30,163 nt of DNA, taken from positions 1 to 30,163 of the forward strand of contig JBNKKH010000015.1 of NCBI GenBank assembly GCA_050291725.1. The letters run 5' to 3'. Within the stretch, counting starts at the first letter, position 1. Each line of letters starts with the position of its first letter. This DNA comes from JAAGZL01 sp050291725 (GTDB taxonomy: Bacteria; Pseudomonadota; Gammaproteobacteria; Chromatiales; Chromatiaceae). A program made the position numbers and the translations under genes. Shown piece after piece: positions 7,079 to 15,166 of the stretch. Under the pieces are notes generated by a model, which was not told the DNA's origin, did no database searches, and saw only the letters and a list, made by a program, of their open reading frames with translations.

Positions 7079-8755
7079 ATGGATAACCTGCGCCTGATCT
7101 TGGTATTTTCCTTAGCTTTAGTTTCACTTATGTTGTGGCAGGCCTGGCAGCAAGACTATGGTCCTAACTCCAGCGCACAAACCGCTGTCACAGCAGAGCA
7201 GGAACAGACAATCCCGGCAACAGGGGTACCAACAACTACCCCAGTACCTAATGTAACTTCCACAGCTGGCCAAGAGGTACCAACCACAACTGGAACTCCT
7301 GCGGTCAACAAAGCTGTTACAGCATCAGGAAGCCTGGTTACGATTCAGACAGACCTGTTTAATCTGCAGTTGGATACCAAGGGCGGCACAGTACGCAATC
7401 TATACCTCGTGGATTATCCACTGACCCTGGACAACCCAGATGAGAAATTCCATCTGATGAAGTCAGAGTCTCCAGGACTGTTTATCGCTCAGTCTGGTTT
7501 GATTGGTCAGGAGAAGGAGAGTGCACCCAGCCACGAGACCCAGTACACAGTAAGTAGCAACAGCTTTGTCATGCAAGATGGGGAAGATGGCCTAGTTGTA
7601 GACATGAACTGGACAGGTCCAAATGGATTAACCGTTACCAAGCGCTACTCTTTTACCCGCGGTTCTTATCGGATCAGGGTGCAACACATTATCAAAAACG
7701 GATCAGGCAGTGATATTACCCTGCGGGAATATACCCAGCTGCAGCGCAGCCCTGATGCAGAAGGAGGCAGCTCCTTCATGTACACCTATACCGGTGGTGC
7801 TATCTATACCCCGGAAAATAAATACGAAAAAATATCCTTCGATGACATGGAGGAGTCTAAGCTTAACCGCAAGGCCAAAGATGGCTGGATAGCGATGCTG
7901 CAGCACTATTTCTTCGGTGCCTGGGTACCCAATCCGGGCGAAGAAAATACTTTCTATTCAGAGGTTTACTCTGGTCAGCGCTACACCATCGGAGCTTACA
8001 CCCCTTCAATCAATATTTCGCAAGGGGGAGAGCACACTTTCGAAAGCTCCCTGGTGGCCGGACCTAAGCTACAGAATGAGATGCGGGAAATTGCTCCCGG
8101 GTTAGATTTGACCGTGGACTATGGCTGGCTGACCGTTTTAGCCCAGCCAATTTTTTGGTTAATGGGAAAACTGCACGCACTTCTGGGCAACTGGGGCTGG
8201 TCCATCATTTTGTTAACTGTGTTGATTAAGGGCGCCTTCTTCAAGTTGTCTGAAGCCAGTTATAAATCCATGGCCAATATGCGCAAAATGACCCCGCGCA
8301 TGACTGCATTGAAAGAGCGTTATGGCGATGATAAACAGCGCCTCAATCAGGCTATGATGGAGCTGTACAAGAAAGAGAAGATCAATCCCCTTGGTGGTTG
8401 TTTGCCTATTCTGGTTCAAATCCCCGTCTTTATTGCCCTGTACTGGGTATTGATGGAGAGTGTGGAGCTGCGTCAGGCTCCGTTCATGTTCTGGATAAAA
8501 GATCTTTCGGTAAAAGATCCATATTACGTGCTGCCGCTGATCATGGGTGTATCTATGTTTGTTCAGCAAAAACTGAATCCACCACCACCCGATCCTATGC
8601 AGGCCAAGCTTATGATGGCGCTGCCGTTTGTGTTTACCGTACTATTTCTCAGTTTCCCTGCCGGTCTGGTGCTGTACTGGGTGGTTAACAATGTTCTGTC
8701 TATCTCCCAGCAGTGGTATATAACCCGGCAGATAGAGAAAGCCTCAAAGAACTAG
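7079..8755 (+). CDS. yidC: Membrane protein insertase YidC
   Basis: Inserts and folds inner-membrane proteins, alone or with Sec; the F0 c subunit encoded downstream at 18371 is a classic substrate of the family. The 558-residue protein has the Gram-negative plan. A first transmembrane helix (about residues 5-22) is followed by a Thr/Pro-rich linker and a large periplasmic domain (about 80-350). Then comes the conserved five-helix core starting near GWSIILLTVLIKG, including NPLGGCLPILVQIPVFIALY and the LSFPAGLVLYWVVNN helix. Start MDNLRLILVFSLALVSLMLW is typical. mnmE follows after 16 bp. Confidence 0.97.
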   Translation: MDNLRLILVFSLALVSLMLWQAWQQDYGPNSSAQTAVTAEQEQTIPATGVPTTTPVPNVTSTAGQEVPTTTGTPAVNKAVTASGSLVTIQTDLFNLQLDTKGGTVRNLYLVDYPLTLDNPDEKFHLMKSESPGLFIAQSGLIGQEKESAPSHETQYTVSSNSFVMQDGEDGLVVDMNWTGPNGLTVTKRYSFTRGSYRIRVQHIIKNGSGSDITLREYTQLQRSPDAEGGSSFMYTYTGGAIYTPENKYEKISFDDMEESKLNRKAKDGWIAMLQHYFFGAWVPNPGEENTFYSEVYSGQRYTIGAYTPSINISQGGEHTFESSLVAGPKLQNEMREIAPGLDLTVDYGWLTVLAQPIFWLMGKLHALLGNWGWSIILLTVLIKGAFFKLSEASYKSMANMRKMTPRMTALKERYGDDKQRLNQAMMELYKKEKINPLGGCLPILVQIPVFIALYWVLMESVELRQAPFMFWIKDLSVKDPYYVLPLIMGVSMFVQQKLNPPPPDPMQAKLMMALPFVFTVLFLSFPAGLVLYWVVNNVLSISQQWYITRQIEKASKN

Positions 8756-8771
8756 GATCAGAGGCTAGCCT

Positions 8772-10118
8772 GTGTCTAAGCAGGAGACTATAGCAGCAGT
8801 TGCCACACCGCCGGGTCAAGGGGGAGTAGGCATAGTGCGGGTTTCCGGCTCACTGGTCTGTGATATTGCCCGGGAGATTGTCGGTCGCGTACCCGAGCCG
8901 CGTCTGGCCGAGCTGGCCAATTTTGTTAGCGCTGCAGGTGAGACTATCGATGATGGTCTAGCCATCTATTTTCCCAACCCCAACTCTTTTACCGGAGAAG
9001 ATGTGCTGGAGCTACAGGGACACGGCGGTCCTGTGGTTATGGATCTATTGCTGCAACGAGTTCTGCAACTTGGTGCGCGTATCGCCCATCCCGGAGAGTT
9101 TAGTCAACGCGCCTTCCTCAATGGCAAACTGGATCTGGCTCAAGCTGAGGCCATCTCTGATCTAATCGAATCAAGTACTGCCGCCGCGGCTCGCTTAGCG
9201 GTACGCTCTCTATCTGGGGAGTTTTCTGAGCGTATTAATGGTTTGGTGTATGCGGTCACTCAGCTACGCATGTACGTGGAAGCGGCCATTGATTTTCCCG
9301 AGGAGGAGATAGATTTTCTCTCCGATGGCAAGGTGGGAACAGATCTGGGCGCAATAAAACAGCAGTTGTACCAGGTGCAGAAAAGCGCTGCTGTAGGTAG
9401 GCTGCTGCGGGATGGCCTGACTCTAGTAATCGCTGGTCCGCCCAATGCTGGAAAATCCAGCATAATGAATGCGTTGTCGGGTAGAGATACTGCGATTGTT
9501 ACCGATGTTCCTGGCACTACTCGTGATCTGCTAAAGGAGCAGATTCAGCTTGATGGATTGCCGCTGCATCTCATAGATACCGCTGGCCTGAGGGAGAGCG
9601 GTGACCAAGTTGAGCAAGAGGGAATCCGCCGAGCGCGGGAACAGATTGCCAACGCCGATAGAGTGCTATGGGTGTTTGATGATAAAACCGATCCGGAACA
9701 TACCGCATTCAACTCAGATGAACTCCCCCCCGGGGTTCCTGTGCTGTTTGTGCGTAACAAAATCGACCTTACTACAACGGAAGCGGGTATAAGTGAGAGC
9801 GACAAGGGTAGCGAAATAGCTATCTCTGCCCACGCAGACAAAGATATTCAGTTGTTGCGGGATTATCTGAAACAGAGTGTAGGCTTCCACGGCGCGGAAG
9901 AGGGGGAGTTTCTAGCCCGCCGCCGCCATCTGGATGCTCTAGAGCGGGCGGCAAAACATCTCGATTCCGGGGAGAAGGCAATGCTGGACACCGGATCGGG
10001 CGAGCTTTTGGCGGAAGATCTGCGTCAGACTCAACTGGCACTGTCCGAAATAACCGGCGAGTTCACTGCTGACGATCTGCTGGGGGAGATCTTCTCCAGC
10101 TTTTGCATCGGTAAGTAG
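8772..10118 (+). CDS. mnmE: tRNA modification GTPase MnmE
   Basis: With MnmG, makes the 5-carboxymethylaminomethyl (or aminomethyl) modification on wobble uridine 34 of certain tRNAs. The 448-residue protein starts at a GTG (8772), giving SKQETIAAVATPPGQGGVGI, the expected N-terminus. It has a formyl-THF-binding N-terminal domain and a helical domain interrupted by the GTPase domain. Visible motifs are Walker A GPPNAGKS (222-229), switch DVPGTTRD, G3 DTAG (269-272) and G4 NKID, and the C-terminal FCIGK with its conserved Cys at 445. Its partner mnmG lies downstream, separated by an unrelated secreted-protein gene. Confidence 0.97.
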   Translation: MSKQETIAAVATPPGQGGVGIVRVSGSLVCDIAREIVGRVPEPRLAELANFVSAAGETIDDGLAIYFPNPNSFTGEDVLELQGHGGPVVMDLLLQRVLQLGARIAHPGEFSQRAFLNGKLDLAQAEAISDLIESSTAAAARLAVRSLSGEFSERINGLVYAVTQLRMYVEAAIDFPEEEIDFLSDGKVGTDLGAIKQQLYQVQKSAAVGRLLRDGLTLVIAGPPNAGKSSIMNALSGRDTAIVTDVPGTTRDLLKEQIQLDGLPLHLIDTAGLRESGDQVEQEGIRRAREQIANADRVLWVFDDKTDPEHTAFNSDELPPGVPVLFVRNKIDLTTTEAGISESDKGSEIAISAHADKDIQLLRDYLKQSVGFHGAEEGEFLARRRHLDALERAAKHLDSGEKAMLDTGSGELLAEDLRQTQLALSEITGEFTADDLLGEIFSSFCIGK

Positions 10119-10183
10119 CGCACCCGTAGTACAGTTTTATCCATGTGGAAATAACCCTGATAAATTGAGTGTTTTGTAGCTTT

Positions 10184-10218
10184 TTAACTCATTTGAGGGA
10201 TGGCAGTTTTTGAGTTAA
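10184..10218. repeat. 8-bp inverted repeat upstream of the VPLPA-CTERM gene
   Basis: TTAACTCA (10184-10191) and TGAGTTAA (10211-10218) are perfect arms with 19 nt between them. They lie in the 199-bp gap after mnmE, just before a 14-bp palindrome. Regulatory function is inferred only. Confidence 0.4.
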
Positions 10219-10222
10219 CTGG

Positions 10223-10236
10223 TAGGTTGCAACCTA
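10223..10236. promoter_or_regulatory. 14-bp perfect palindrome, possible operator
   Basis: TAGGTTGCAACCTA is a perfect palindrome about 82 bp upstream of the secreted-protein start. Its size and symmetry suit a dimeric transcription factor site. No known regulator consensus is claimed. Confidence 0.45.
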
Positions 10237-10317
10237 TATGTTGTTTAGAGTTGATAATTGGGCGCCGCATATATTCGACTTAAATAATGGCAACAACTAT
10301 TTTTTTCGGGGGTTAGC

Positions 10318-10965
10318 ATGAAGAAGCAGTTACTTGGTTTGATGTTACTTGGCCTTTTATCAACGGGTCAGGCTTTTGCAGTTATGAGCACCTTCGATGC
10401 AGATGATGAAGGCTGGACCTATTATAACCGTAATCCCTACGGTGATACTCCGTCCTCTCTTACTTGGGAAAGCGCCGGTGGTAATCCAGGCGGATATATG
10501 CAATTCGAAGATAAGGAGGGAGACCACGCTGCCATCTCAGCCCCCTCTAAATTTCTGGGGGACTGGGGTAATCAAGATTTCATTAAATATGACTTAAAAA
10601 TCATAGAGGCTTCTAGTGGAAGTCCTGTATTTCTTCCTCAACATATTATGTTGGAGAACGCATCTGCTGGTATATCAGCCTTTTGGGAAGGAGATGTGCC
10701 AACTGGCATAACAGACTGGACAACCCAAACCGTGATGTTGAATGGTTCCGGGTGGAATGTAGCGGGTGGAACCCTGGAACAGCTACTTGCTAATGTGACC
10801 AAGTTTATTATAACCATTGAATTGGTAAGTGACGATCATCATGATATTGAGGGCATAGACAATGTGATAGTCTCTGCTGTTCCTGTCCCGGCCGCTTTGT
10901 GGTTATTTGCCTCTGGTATAGTTGGGTTTATCGCACAAACAAAGCGCAATAGAAGAACTACATAA
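10318..10965 (+). CDS. Secreted laminin-B-like protein with VPLPA-CTERM sorting tail
   Basis: Predicted exported protein of 215 residues. It has a signal peptide (MKKQLLGLMLLGLLSTGQAFA, likely cut after residue 21). The body begins FDADDEGW and runs through GGNPGGYMQFED, FLGDW and a closing EGIDNVIVS, which resembles the laminin B (domain IV) beta-sandwich found in some bacterial secreted proteins. The C-terminal tail is VPVPAALWLFASGIVGF followed by a basic end (KRNRR): the VPLPA variant of PEP-CTERM, processed in other bacteria by an exosortase. The start follows a GGGGG-type SD. It is a single-gene insertion between mnmE and mnmG with its own terminator. Ligand and function unknown; the laminin B call rests on pattern only. 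Confidence 0.82.
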   Translation: MKKQLLGLMLLGLLSTGQAFAVMSTFDADDEGWTYYNRNPYGDTPSSLTWESAGGNPGGYMQFEDKEGDHAAISAPSKFLGDWGNQDFIKYDLKIIEASSGSPVFLPQHIMLENASAGISAFWEGDVPTGITDWTTQTVMLNGSGWNVAGGTLEQLLANVTKFIITIELVSDDHHDIEGIDNVIVSAVPVPAALWLFASGIVGFIAQTKRNRRTT

Positions 10966-10989
10966 CATAAACTAGCCGGTTTATTATTT

Positions 10990-11030
10990 AGAGGGTGTGT
11001 TTGGGTTTAGAACTCAGCACACTCTCTTTT
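10990..11030 (+). terminator. Rho-independent terminator after the VPLPA-CTERM gene
   Basis: A two-part stem pairs AGAGGGTGTG with CACACTCTCT (one G-U pair), with an inner TGGGTT/AACTCA (one G-U pair) around a 3-nt loop, followed by TTTT. It lies 25 bp after the stop codon. Confidence 0.75.
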
Positions 11031-11098
11031 ACGTTAAAAGCCTTCAGAAATAGGATTGGCGAATTAGTTTTCGGTGCATGGCTATAAATTTGTGCTCG

Positions 11099-11104
11099 TA
11101 TACT
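11099..11104 (+). promoter_or_regulatory. Candidate -10 element for mnmG
   Basis: TATACT matches TATAAT at 5 of 6 positions, 76 bp upstream of the mnmG ATG and after the preceding terminator, so mnmG needs a promoter in this gap. No convincing -35 hexamer is seen. Confidence 0.35.
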
Positions 11105-11180
11105 ATGTCCGCGCAAAATTTCTTGTAGACAACCATCCTTTATATATCCCAGCCAAAGCTAAATCCTGTAGAATCTGCCC

Positions 11181-13058
11181 ATGTTTTACGCTGATACCTA
11201 TGATGTGATTGTTGTTGGTGGTGGCCACGCCGGAGTGGAGGCAGCCATGGCCCCGGCGCGCATGGGGGCAAAAACCCTGCTGCTGACTCACAACATCGAG
11301 ACTCTGGGGCAGATGAGTTGTAATCCGGCTATCGGCGGAATTGGTAAGGGCCATCTGGTGAAGGAGGTGGATGCCTTGGGTGGAGTGATGGGTTACGCCA
11401 TCGACCAGGCCGGCATTCAGTTTCGCACTCTCAATTCACGCAAGGGCCCGGCCGTGCGGGCTACTCGCGCCCAGGCCGATCGCCAACTGTATAAAGCGGC
11501 AGTGCGCCATGCCTTGGAAAACCAACCTAATCTGGATCTGTTTCAGCAGGCGGTAGATGATCTGATCATAGAAAATGCTCAGGTGGTGGGTGTTGTTACC
11601 AAAATGGGGCTCAACTTCCGTTCCCGCGCGGTAGTGCTTACCGCCGGTACGTTTCTGGGGGGGCGCATCCACATTGGCCTAAGCAACTACGCAGGGGGGC
11701 GAGCGGGAGACCCGCCCTCCAATGCCTTGGCGCAACGTCTACGCGAGTTGCCATTCAAGGTGGAGCGACTAAAGACCGGTACCCCTCCGCGCATAGATGG
11801 TCGCAGTATCGACTATTCGGTTCTGCAGGAACAGCCGAGTGATACCCCTTTGCCGGTGTTCTCCTTTATGGGCTCGGTAGATGAGCATCCACCCCAGGTC
11901 TCCTGCCATATAACCCATACCAATGAGCAGACCCATGAGATTATCCGCGGCGGTCTCTCGCGCTCACCCATGTACACCGGTGTGATCGAAGGGGTGGGGC
12001 CGCGCTACTGCCCATCCATAGAAGATAAAGTGGTGCGCTTTTCCGACAAAGATTCACACCAGATATTTATTGAGCCGGAAGGGCTTAACTGCAATGAGGT
12101 CTACCCCAACGGCATCTCCACCTCTCTGCCGTTTGATATTCAGTATCAGCTAGTGCGCTCCATGCATGGATTTGCAAACGCCCGCATTATGCGACCCGGC
12201 TATGCCATTGAATATGATTTCTTTGATCCGCGAGATCTGCACTCCAGTCTGGAGACCAAGCATATTGGAGGGCTCTATTTTGCTGGACAAATTAACGGTA
12301 CTACCGGCTATGAAGAGGCGGCAGCTCAAGGGCTGTTGGCTGGGACTAATGCGGTCCTGAAAATTCGTGAACAAGATCCCTGGTGTCCACGTAGAGATGA
12401 AGCCTATCTGGGTGTTTTGGTGGATGACCTGATCACCCGTGGAACCAGCGAGCCCTATCGCATGTTTACCAGTCGGGCCGAATATCGGCTACTGCTGCGC
12501 GAAGACAATGCCGATCTACGCCTGACCGAACAGGGACGCGAACTAGGGTTGGTGTCGGATAAGCGCTGGCAGGCGTTTGCGGCTAAACGTGAATCTATAG
12601 AGTCTGAGCGCAATAGATTGCATGCAATCTGGCTCCATCCAGATACGCCCGCTGCAGAGCAGATTAGTGCTAGCACTGGTACCTCAATCAGCCGGGAGGT
12701 GAGGGCGCTGGAGCTTTTGGCTCGACAAGAGGTTAGCTATACAGAGCTACAGAAACTGCAGGGGATTGGCCCGGGGGTGGACGACCCCAAGGTGGCGGAA
12801 CAGATAGAGATTCAGTGCAGATACGCCGGCTATATCAAGCGCCAGCAAACCGAGATCGAGCGACATAAAGCTAACGAGTTGGTAAAAATTCCCACAGCAC
12901 TGGACTACGCGGATGTGCGCGGCCTCTCATCCGAGGTGCGGGAGAAGCTGATCCGCAGCAAACCGGAAACCATCGGCCAGGCTGGCCGCATTCCAGGAGT
13001 CACCCCGGCGGCCATCTCACTGCTGTTGATACACCTTAAGAAAAAGAGAGGGGCATGA
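11181..13058 (+). CDS. mnmG: tRNA uridine-5-carboxymethylaminomethyl modification enzyme MnmG (GidA)
   Basis: FAD-dependent partner of MnmE in wobble-uridine tRNA modification. The 625-residue length is normal. The dinucleotide-binding motif GGGHAG lies at residues 13-18. Other family segments are MSCNPAIGGIGKGHLVKE, LNSRKGPAVRATRAQADR, RLKTGTPPR, GPRYCPSIEDK and the C-terminal helical domain around VRGLSSEVREKL. The ATG start gives MFYADTYDVIVVGGGHAG, matching the family, though the SD is weak. A 16-bp perfect palindrome lies in its coding sequence at 12615-12630. The stop overlaps the rsmG start by 4 nt (ATGA), indicating translational coupling. Confidence 0.98.
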   Translation: MFYADTYDVIVVGGGHAGVEAAMAPARMGAKTLLLTHNIETLGQMSCNPAIGGIGKGHLVKEVDALGGVMGYAIDQAGIQFRTLNSRKGPAVRATRAQADRQLYKAAVRHALENQPNLDLFQQAVDDLIIENAQVVGVVTKMGLNFRSRAVVLTAGTFLGGRIHIGLSNYAGGRAGDPPSNALAQRLRELPFKVERLKTGTPPRIDGRSIDYSVLQEQPSDTPLPVFSFMGSVDEHPPQVSCHITHTNEQTHEIIRGGLSRSPMYTGVIEGVGPRYCPSIEDKVVRFSDKDSHQIFIEPEGLNCNEVYPNGISTSLPFDIQYQLVRSMHGFANARIMRPGYAIEYDFFDPRDLHSSLETKHIGGLYFAGQINGTTGYEEAAAQGLLAGTNAVLKIREQDPWCPRRDEAYLGVLVDDLITRGTSEPYRMFTSRAEYRLLLREDNADLRLTEQGRELGLVSDKRWQAFAAKRESIESERNRLHAIWLHPDTPAAEQISASTGTSISREVRALELLARQEVSYTELQKLQGIGPGVDDPKVAEQIEIQCRYAGYIKRQQTEIERHKANELVKIPTALDYADVRGLSSEVREKLIRSKPETIGQAGRIPGVTPAAISLLLIHLKKKRGA

Positions 13059-13693
13059 CGGACTATCCAGAAAATTGGCAGGGCCAGCTTGCAACAGGCC
13101 TGGAGCAAATGGCCCTGGAAATTGACCAAGTGCAACAGCAGAAACTTTTGGACTATCTGGCTCTGCTGATGAAGTGGAACAGGGCCTACAACCTCACCGC
13201 TGTGCGCGATCCAAATGAGATGGTGTCGCGCCAGCTTTTGGACTCACTATCAATACTGCCTTTAGTTCAGGGCCAACAAATTCTAGATGTTGGAACTGGT
13301 GCCGGACTGCCAGGAATACCATTGGCTATCTGTATGCCACACTCCAGCTTCAGCCTTATCGACTCCAATGGTAAGAAGACCAGATTTGTGCAGCAGGCCA
13401 AGATGGAACTGGGTCTCGAGAATCTGCAGGTGCATCAAACCAGGGTTGAGCAGTTTGAAACAGAGCATGGGTTTGACACTATAACCACTCGCGCTTTTGC
13501 TGCTTTGCCCAAAATTGTTGAACTAACGAGCAGATTGTTATCTAAACATGGAGTGCTGTTGGCAATGAAAGGATCCATCCCCCAACAGGAGCTGGATACA
13601 CTACAACGCAGCGGCTTTGATATAGATATTGTGGAACTAAAACTGCCCGTGTCTGGAGAGCGACATGCGATTCTGATCAGAGCGGAAAGTTAA
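13055..13693 (+). CDS. rsmG: 16S rRNA (guanine-527-N7)-methyltransferase RsmG (GidB)
   Basis: SAM-dependent methyltransferase acting on G527 (E. coli numbering) of 16S rRNA. The 212-residue protein shows the family pattern: LMKWNRAYNLTAVRDPNEM, then the SAM-binding loop ILDVGTGAGLPGIPLA, SLIDSNGKKTRFV and the TTRAFAALPKIVEL stretch. It overlaps mnmG by 4 nt. In many gammaproteobacteria parA follows directly; here two extra genes are placed in between. Confidence 0.97.
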   Translation: MTDYPENWQGQLATGLEQMALEIDQVQQQKLLDYLALLMKWNRAYNLTAVRDPNEMVSRQLLDSLSILPLVQGQQILDVGTGAGLPGIPLAICMPHSSFSLIDSNGKKTRFVQQAKMELGLENLQVHQTRVEQFETEHGFDTITTRAFAALPKIVELTSRLLSKHGVLLAMKGSIPQQELDTLQRSGFDIDIVELKLPVSGERHAILIRAES

Positions 13694-13868
13694 CCCTGTA
13701 TTTGGCCGCAGTAGGAAAACCATCCCGGCTGAGCAGCATAAATTGGCTGGATTAAAATCTCATATCGGTTAGACTTTGGCTCAAGAAGATCTCAAGCAGG
13801 TACGGATTGCAAGGAGGCTTCTGTGCCAGATAGCAGATTGATACTAACAATTTTCGGAGAGAGCAAAA

Positions 13869-14561
13869 ATGAAAATATCCCTGAAACGGTCCTTACAGAT
13901 TCTGGTTTCTATGCTTCTACTGACATTTGTTACGGGGGCATATGCCATCGACAAATGGGCGGGCACTACCTCTGGAGGCAAAGTGATCAATAGCTATGGA
14001 GAGTGTTATCAAACCTCCGGCGGCAGCCAGAAAGCTTGCTCTAACGATGCGGATGGTGATGGAGTGCCTGATGATCAGGACAAATGTCCAGATACTCCAG
14101 AAGGGGTAAAGGTTGATGAAGTGGGATGTCCTCTAGACACAGATGGCGACGGCGTGCCAGATTACATGGACAAGTGTCCACAAACTCCGGCGGGCGCCAC
14201 TGTAGATGAAGTTGGTTGTATGCTGCAGCTGATTCTGAACAATATTGAGTTTGTGGTAGATAGCGCTACTCTGACCGCAGAGGCTAGGGCCACCCTGGAT
14301 CAGGTTGCTGATGCAATCAAGGCGCGTCCTGATGTTGCCAGTATGAGCGTCATTGGCCATACCGATAGCACTGGCTCTGAGGCTTATAACAAAAGGCTAT
14401 CTGAGCAGCGGGCTAACGCAGTGGCCGCTTATCTGCGTAGCGTTGGCGCAAAGAGCAGATTTATTACCTCCGGTAGCGGTGAATTGCAGCCAATCGCTGA
14501 TAACTCCACCGAAGAGGGCAGGGCTAGAAACCGCAGGGTTGAGTTGAATGTCTTGAAGTAA
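13869..14561 (+). CDS. OmpA-family outer membrane protein with TSP3-type calcium-binding repeats
   Basis: Predicted envelope protein of 230 residues. It has a signal peptide (cut likely after AYA, residue 26), a short N-terminal domain with two Cys (46, 57), and two thrombospondin type 3-like repeats. Those repeats, DADGDGVPDDQDKCP and DTDGDGVPDYMDKCP, start at residues 60 and 90 and are Asp-rich, as in calcium-binding repeats. A C-terminal OmpA/MotB-like peptidoglycan-binding domain follows (about 118-230), with GHTDSTGSEAYNKRLSEQRA and NRRVEL. No beta-barrel is present, so it probably sits in the periplasm attached to peptidoglycan. SD GGAGAG precedes the ATG. A strong terminator follows, so it forms its own unit between rsmG and parA. 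Confidence 0.9.
   Translation: MKISLKRSLQILVSMLLLTFVTGAYAIDKWAGTTSGGKVINSYGECYQTSGGSQKACSNDADGDGVPDDQDKCPDTPEGVKVDEVGCPLDTDGDGVPDYMDKCPQTPAGATVDEVGCMLQLILNNIEFVVDSATLTAEARATLDQVADAIKARPDVASMSVIGHTDSTGSEAYNKRLSEQRANAVAAYLRSVGAKSRFITSGSGELQPIADNSTEEGRARNRRVELNVLK
14046..14219 (+). repeat. Two tandem TSP3-type repeats within the OmpA-family gene
   Basis: Codons 60-87 and 90-117 encode two 28-residue units that match at most positions (D.DGDGVPD..DKCP.TP.G..VDEVGC). The DNA has diverged mostly at third positions, so the duplication is old and kept under selection. Confidence 0.85.
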
Positions 14562-14597
14562 TCGTTATAAGCTCAACTAATCCATTAAAGTAGAGCT

Positions 14598-14634
14598 AAT
14601 GGGCCCACATTTAATATGTGGGCCCATTTGTTTT
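14598..14634 (+). terminator. Strong rho-independent terminator after the OmpA-family gene
   Basis: Perfect 13-bp arms AATGGGCCCACAT and ATGTGGGCCCATT with a 5-nt loop, followed by TGTTTT. It lies 36 bp after the stop codon and is nearly symmetrical. Confidence 0.88.
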
Positions 14635-14697
14635 GGACCTTAGGAAAATCAGATGCTAAGTTAACAGCGGATAGATAGACACTAGGAGTGCGGGCTT

Positions 14698-14997
14698 ATG
14701 AGATCAGAAATCGTAGGTAACTGCTGGAGTTGTGGGAGAGAGATGACGGCCAATGACTACGGCCGTGAGCTAAACTGTCTGGGGTGTGGTAAGCCAACCA
14801 GGGTGTGCCTCAACTGCCGCTGGCATGATACTTCCAAGGCCAACGCCTGCGCTGAGCCTATGGCCGAAGAGGTTATGGCAAAGGATCGTCCCAATTTTTG
14901 TAACTTTTTTGAACCTGAGAACAAGATCAGAGAGGGGGCACAGGGCAATCGCGACACCGACCATCTGGCCGCAGCAGAGGAGCTGTTTAAATTTTAG
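14698..14997 (+). CDS. Small eight-cysteine, probably zinc-binding protein of unknown function
   Basis: A 99-residue soluble protein with no signal peptide or membrane segment. Cysteines lie at 9, 12, 27, 30, 37, 40, 51 and 68. The first two CxxC pairs (9/12 and 27/30) look like a zinc ribbon; the second group (37/40, 51, 68) lies in RVCLNCRWHDTSKANACAEP and DRPNFCNFFEP. This resembles a family of small conserved proteins of unassigned role whose C-terminal half reads roughly C..C.y.d......C.ep......k.r.nFC.yF.p. The residues after about 75 are polar and probably flexible. It is alone between the OmpA-gene terminator and parA, 169 bp upstream of parA. Function is not known; metal binding is inferred from the cysteine spacing. 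Confidence 0.8.
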   Translation: MRSEIVGNCWSCGREMTANDYGRELNCLGCGKPTRVCLNCRWHDTSKANACAEPMAEEVMAKDRPNFCNFFEPENKIREGAQGNRDTDHLAAAEELFKF

Positions 14998-15095
14998 CTC
15001 TCGAGCACAGCATATCTAAGTGATTGAATTTCAAGCATGCATAAACTTCCCCGCAGTTGCTCTGTATAGCTCCGGTATTTTTTGCGGTTAGGTTC

Positions 15096-15104
15096 TGATA
15101 TTCT
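15096..15104 (+). promoter_or_regulatory. Candidate extended -10 promoter for parAB
   Basis: TGATATTCT fits the extended -10 form TGnTATAAT (TATTCT is 4 of 6). It lies 62 bp upstream of the parA ATG in a 169-bp gap. No clear -35 is present, which an extended -10 promoter can tolerate. Confidence 0.35.
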
Positions 15105-15166
15105 CGCTCTTCTGCGCCGGGCTGTGCCGAGTCAGACATATCATTATTAAGTAGCGGAAGAGATTA

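Noticed and set aside
10966..11180. Gap before mnmG as the origin, as in E. coli where oriC neighbours mnmG
   Set aside because: No perfect DnaA box was found there, and transcription does not diverge at this point.
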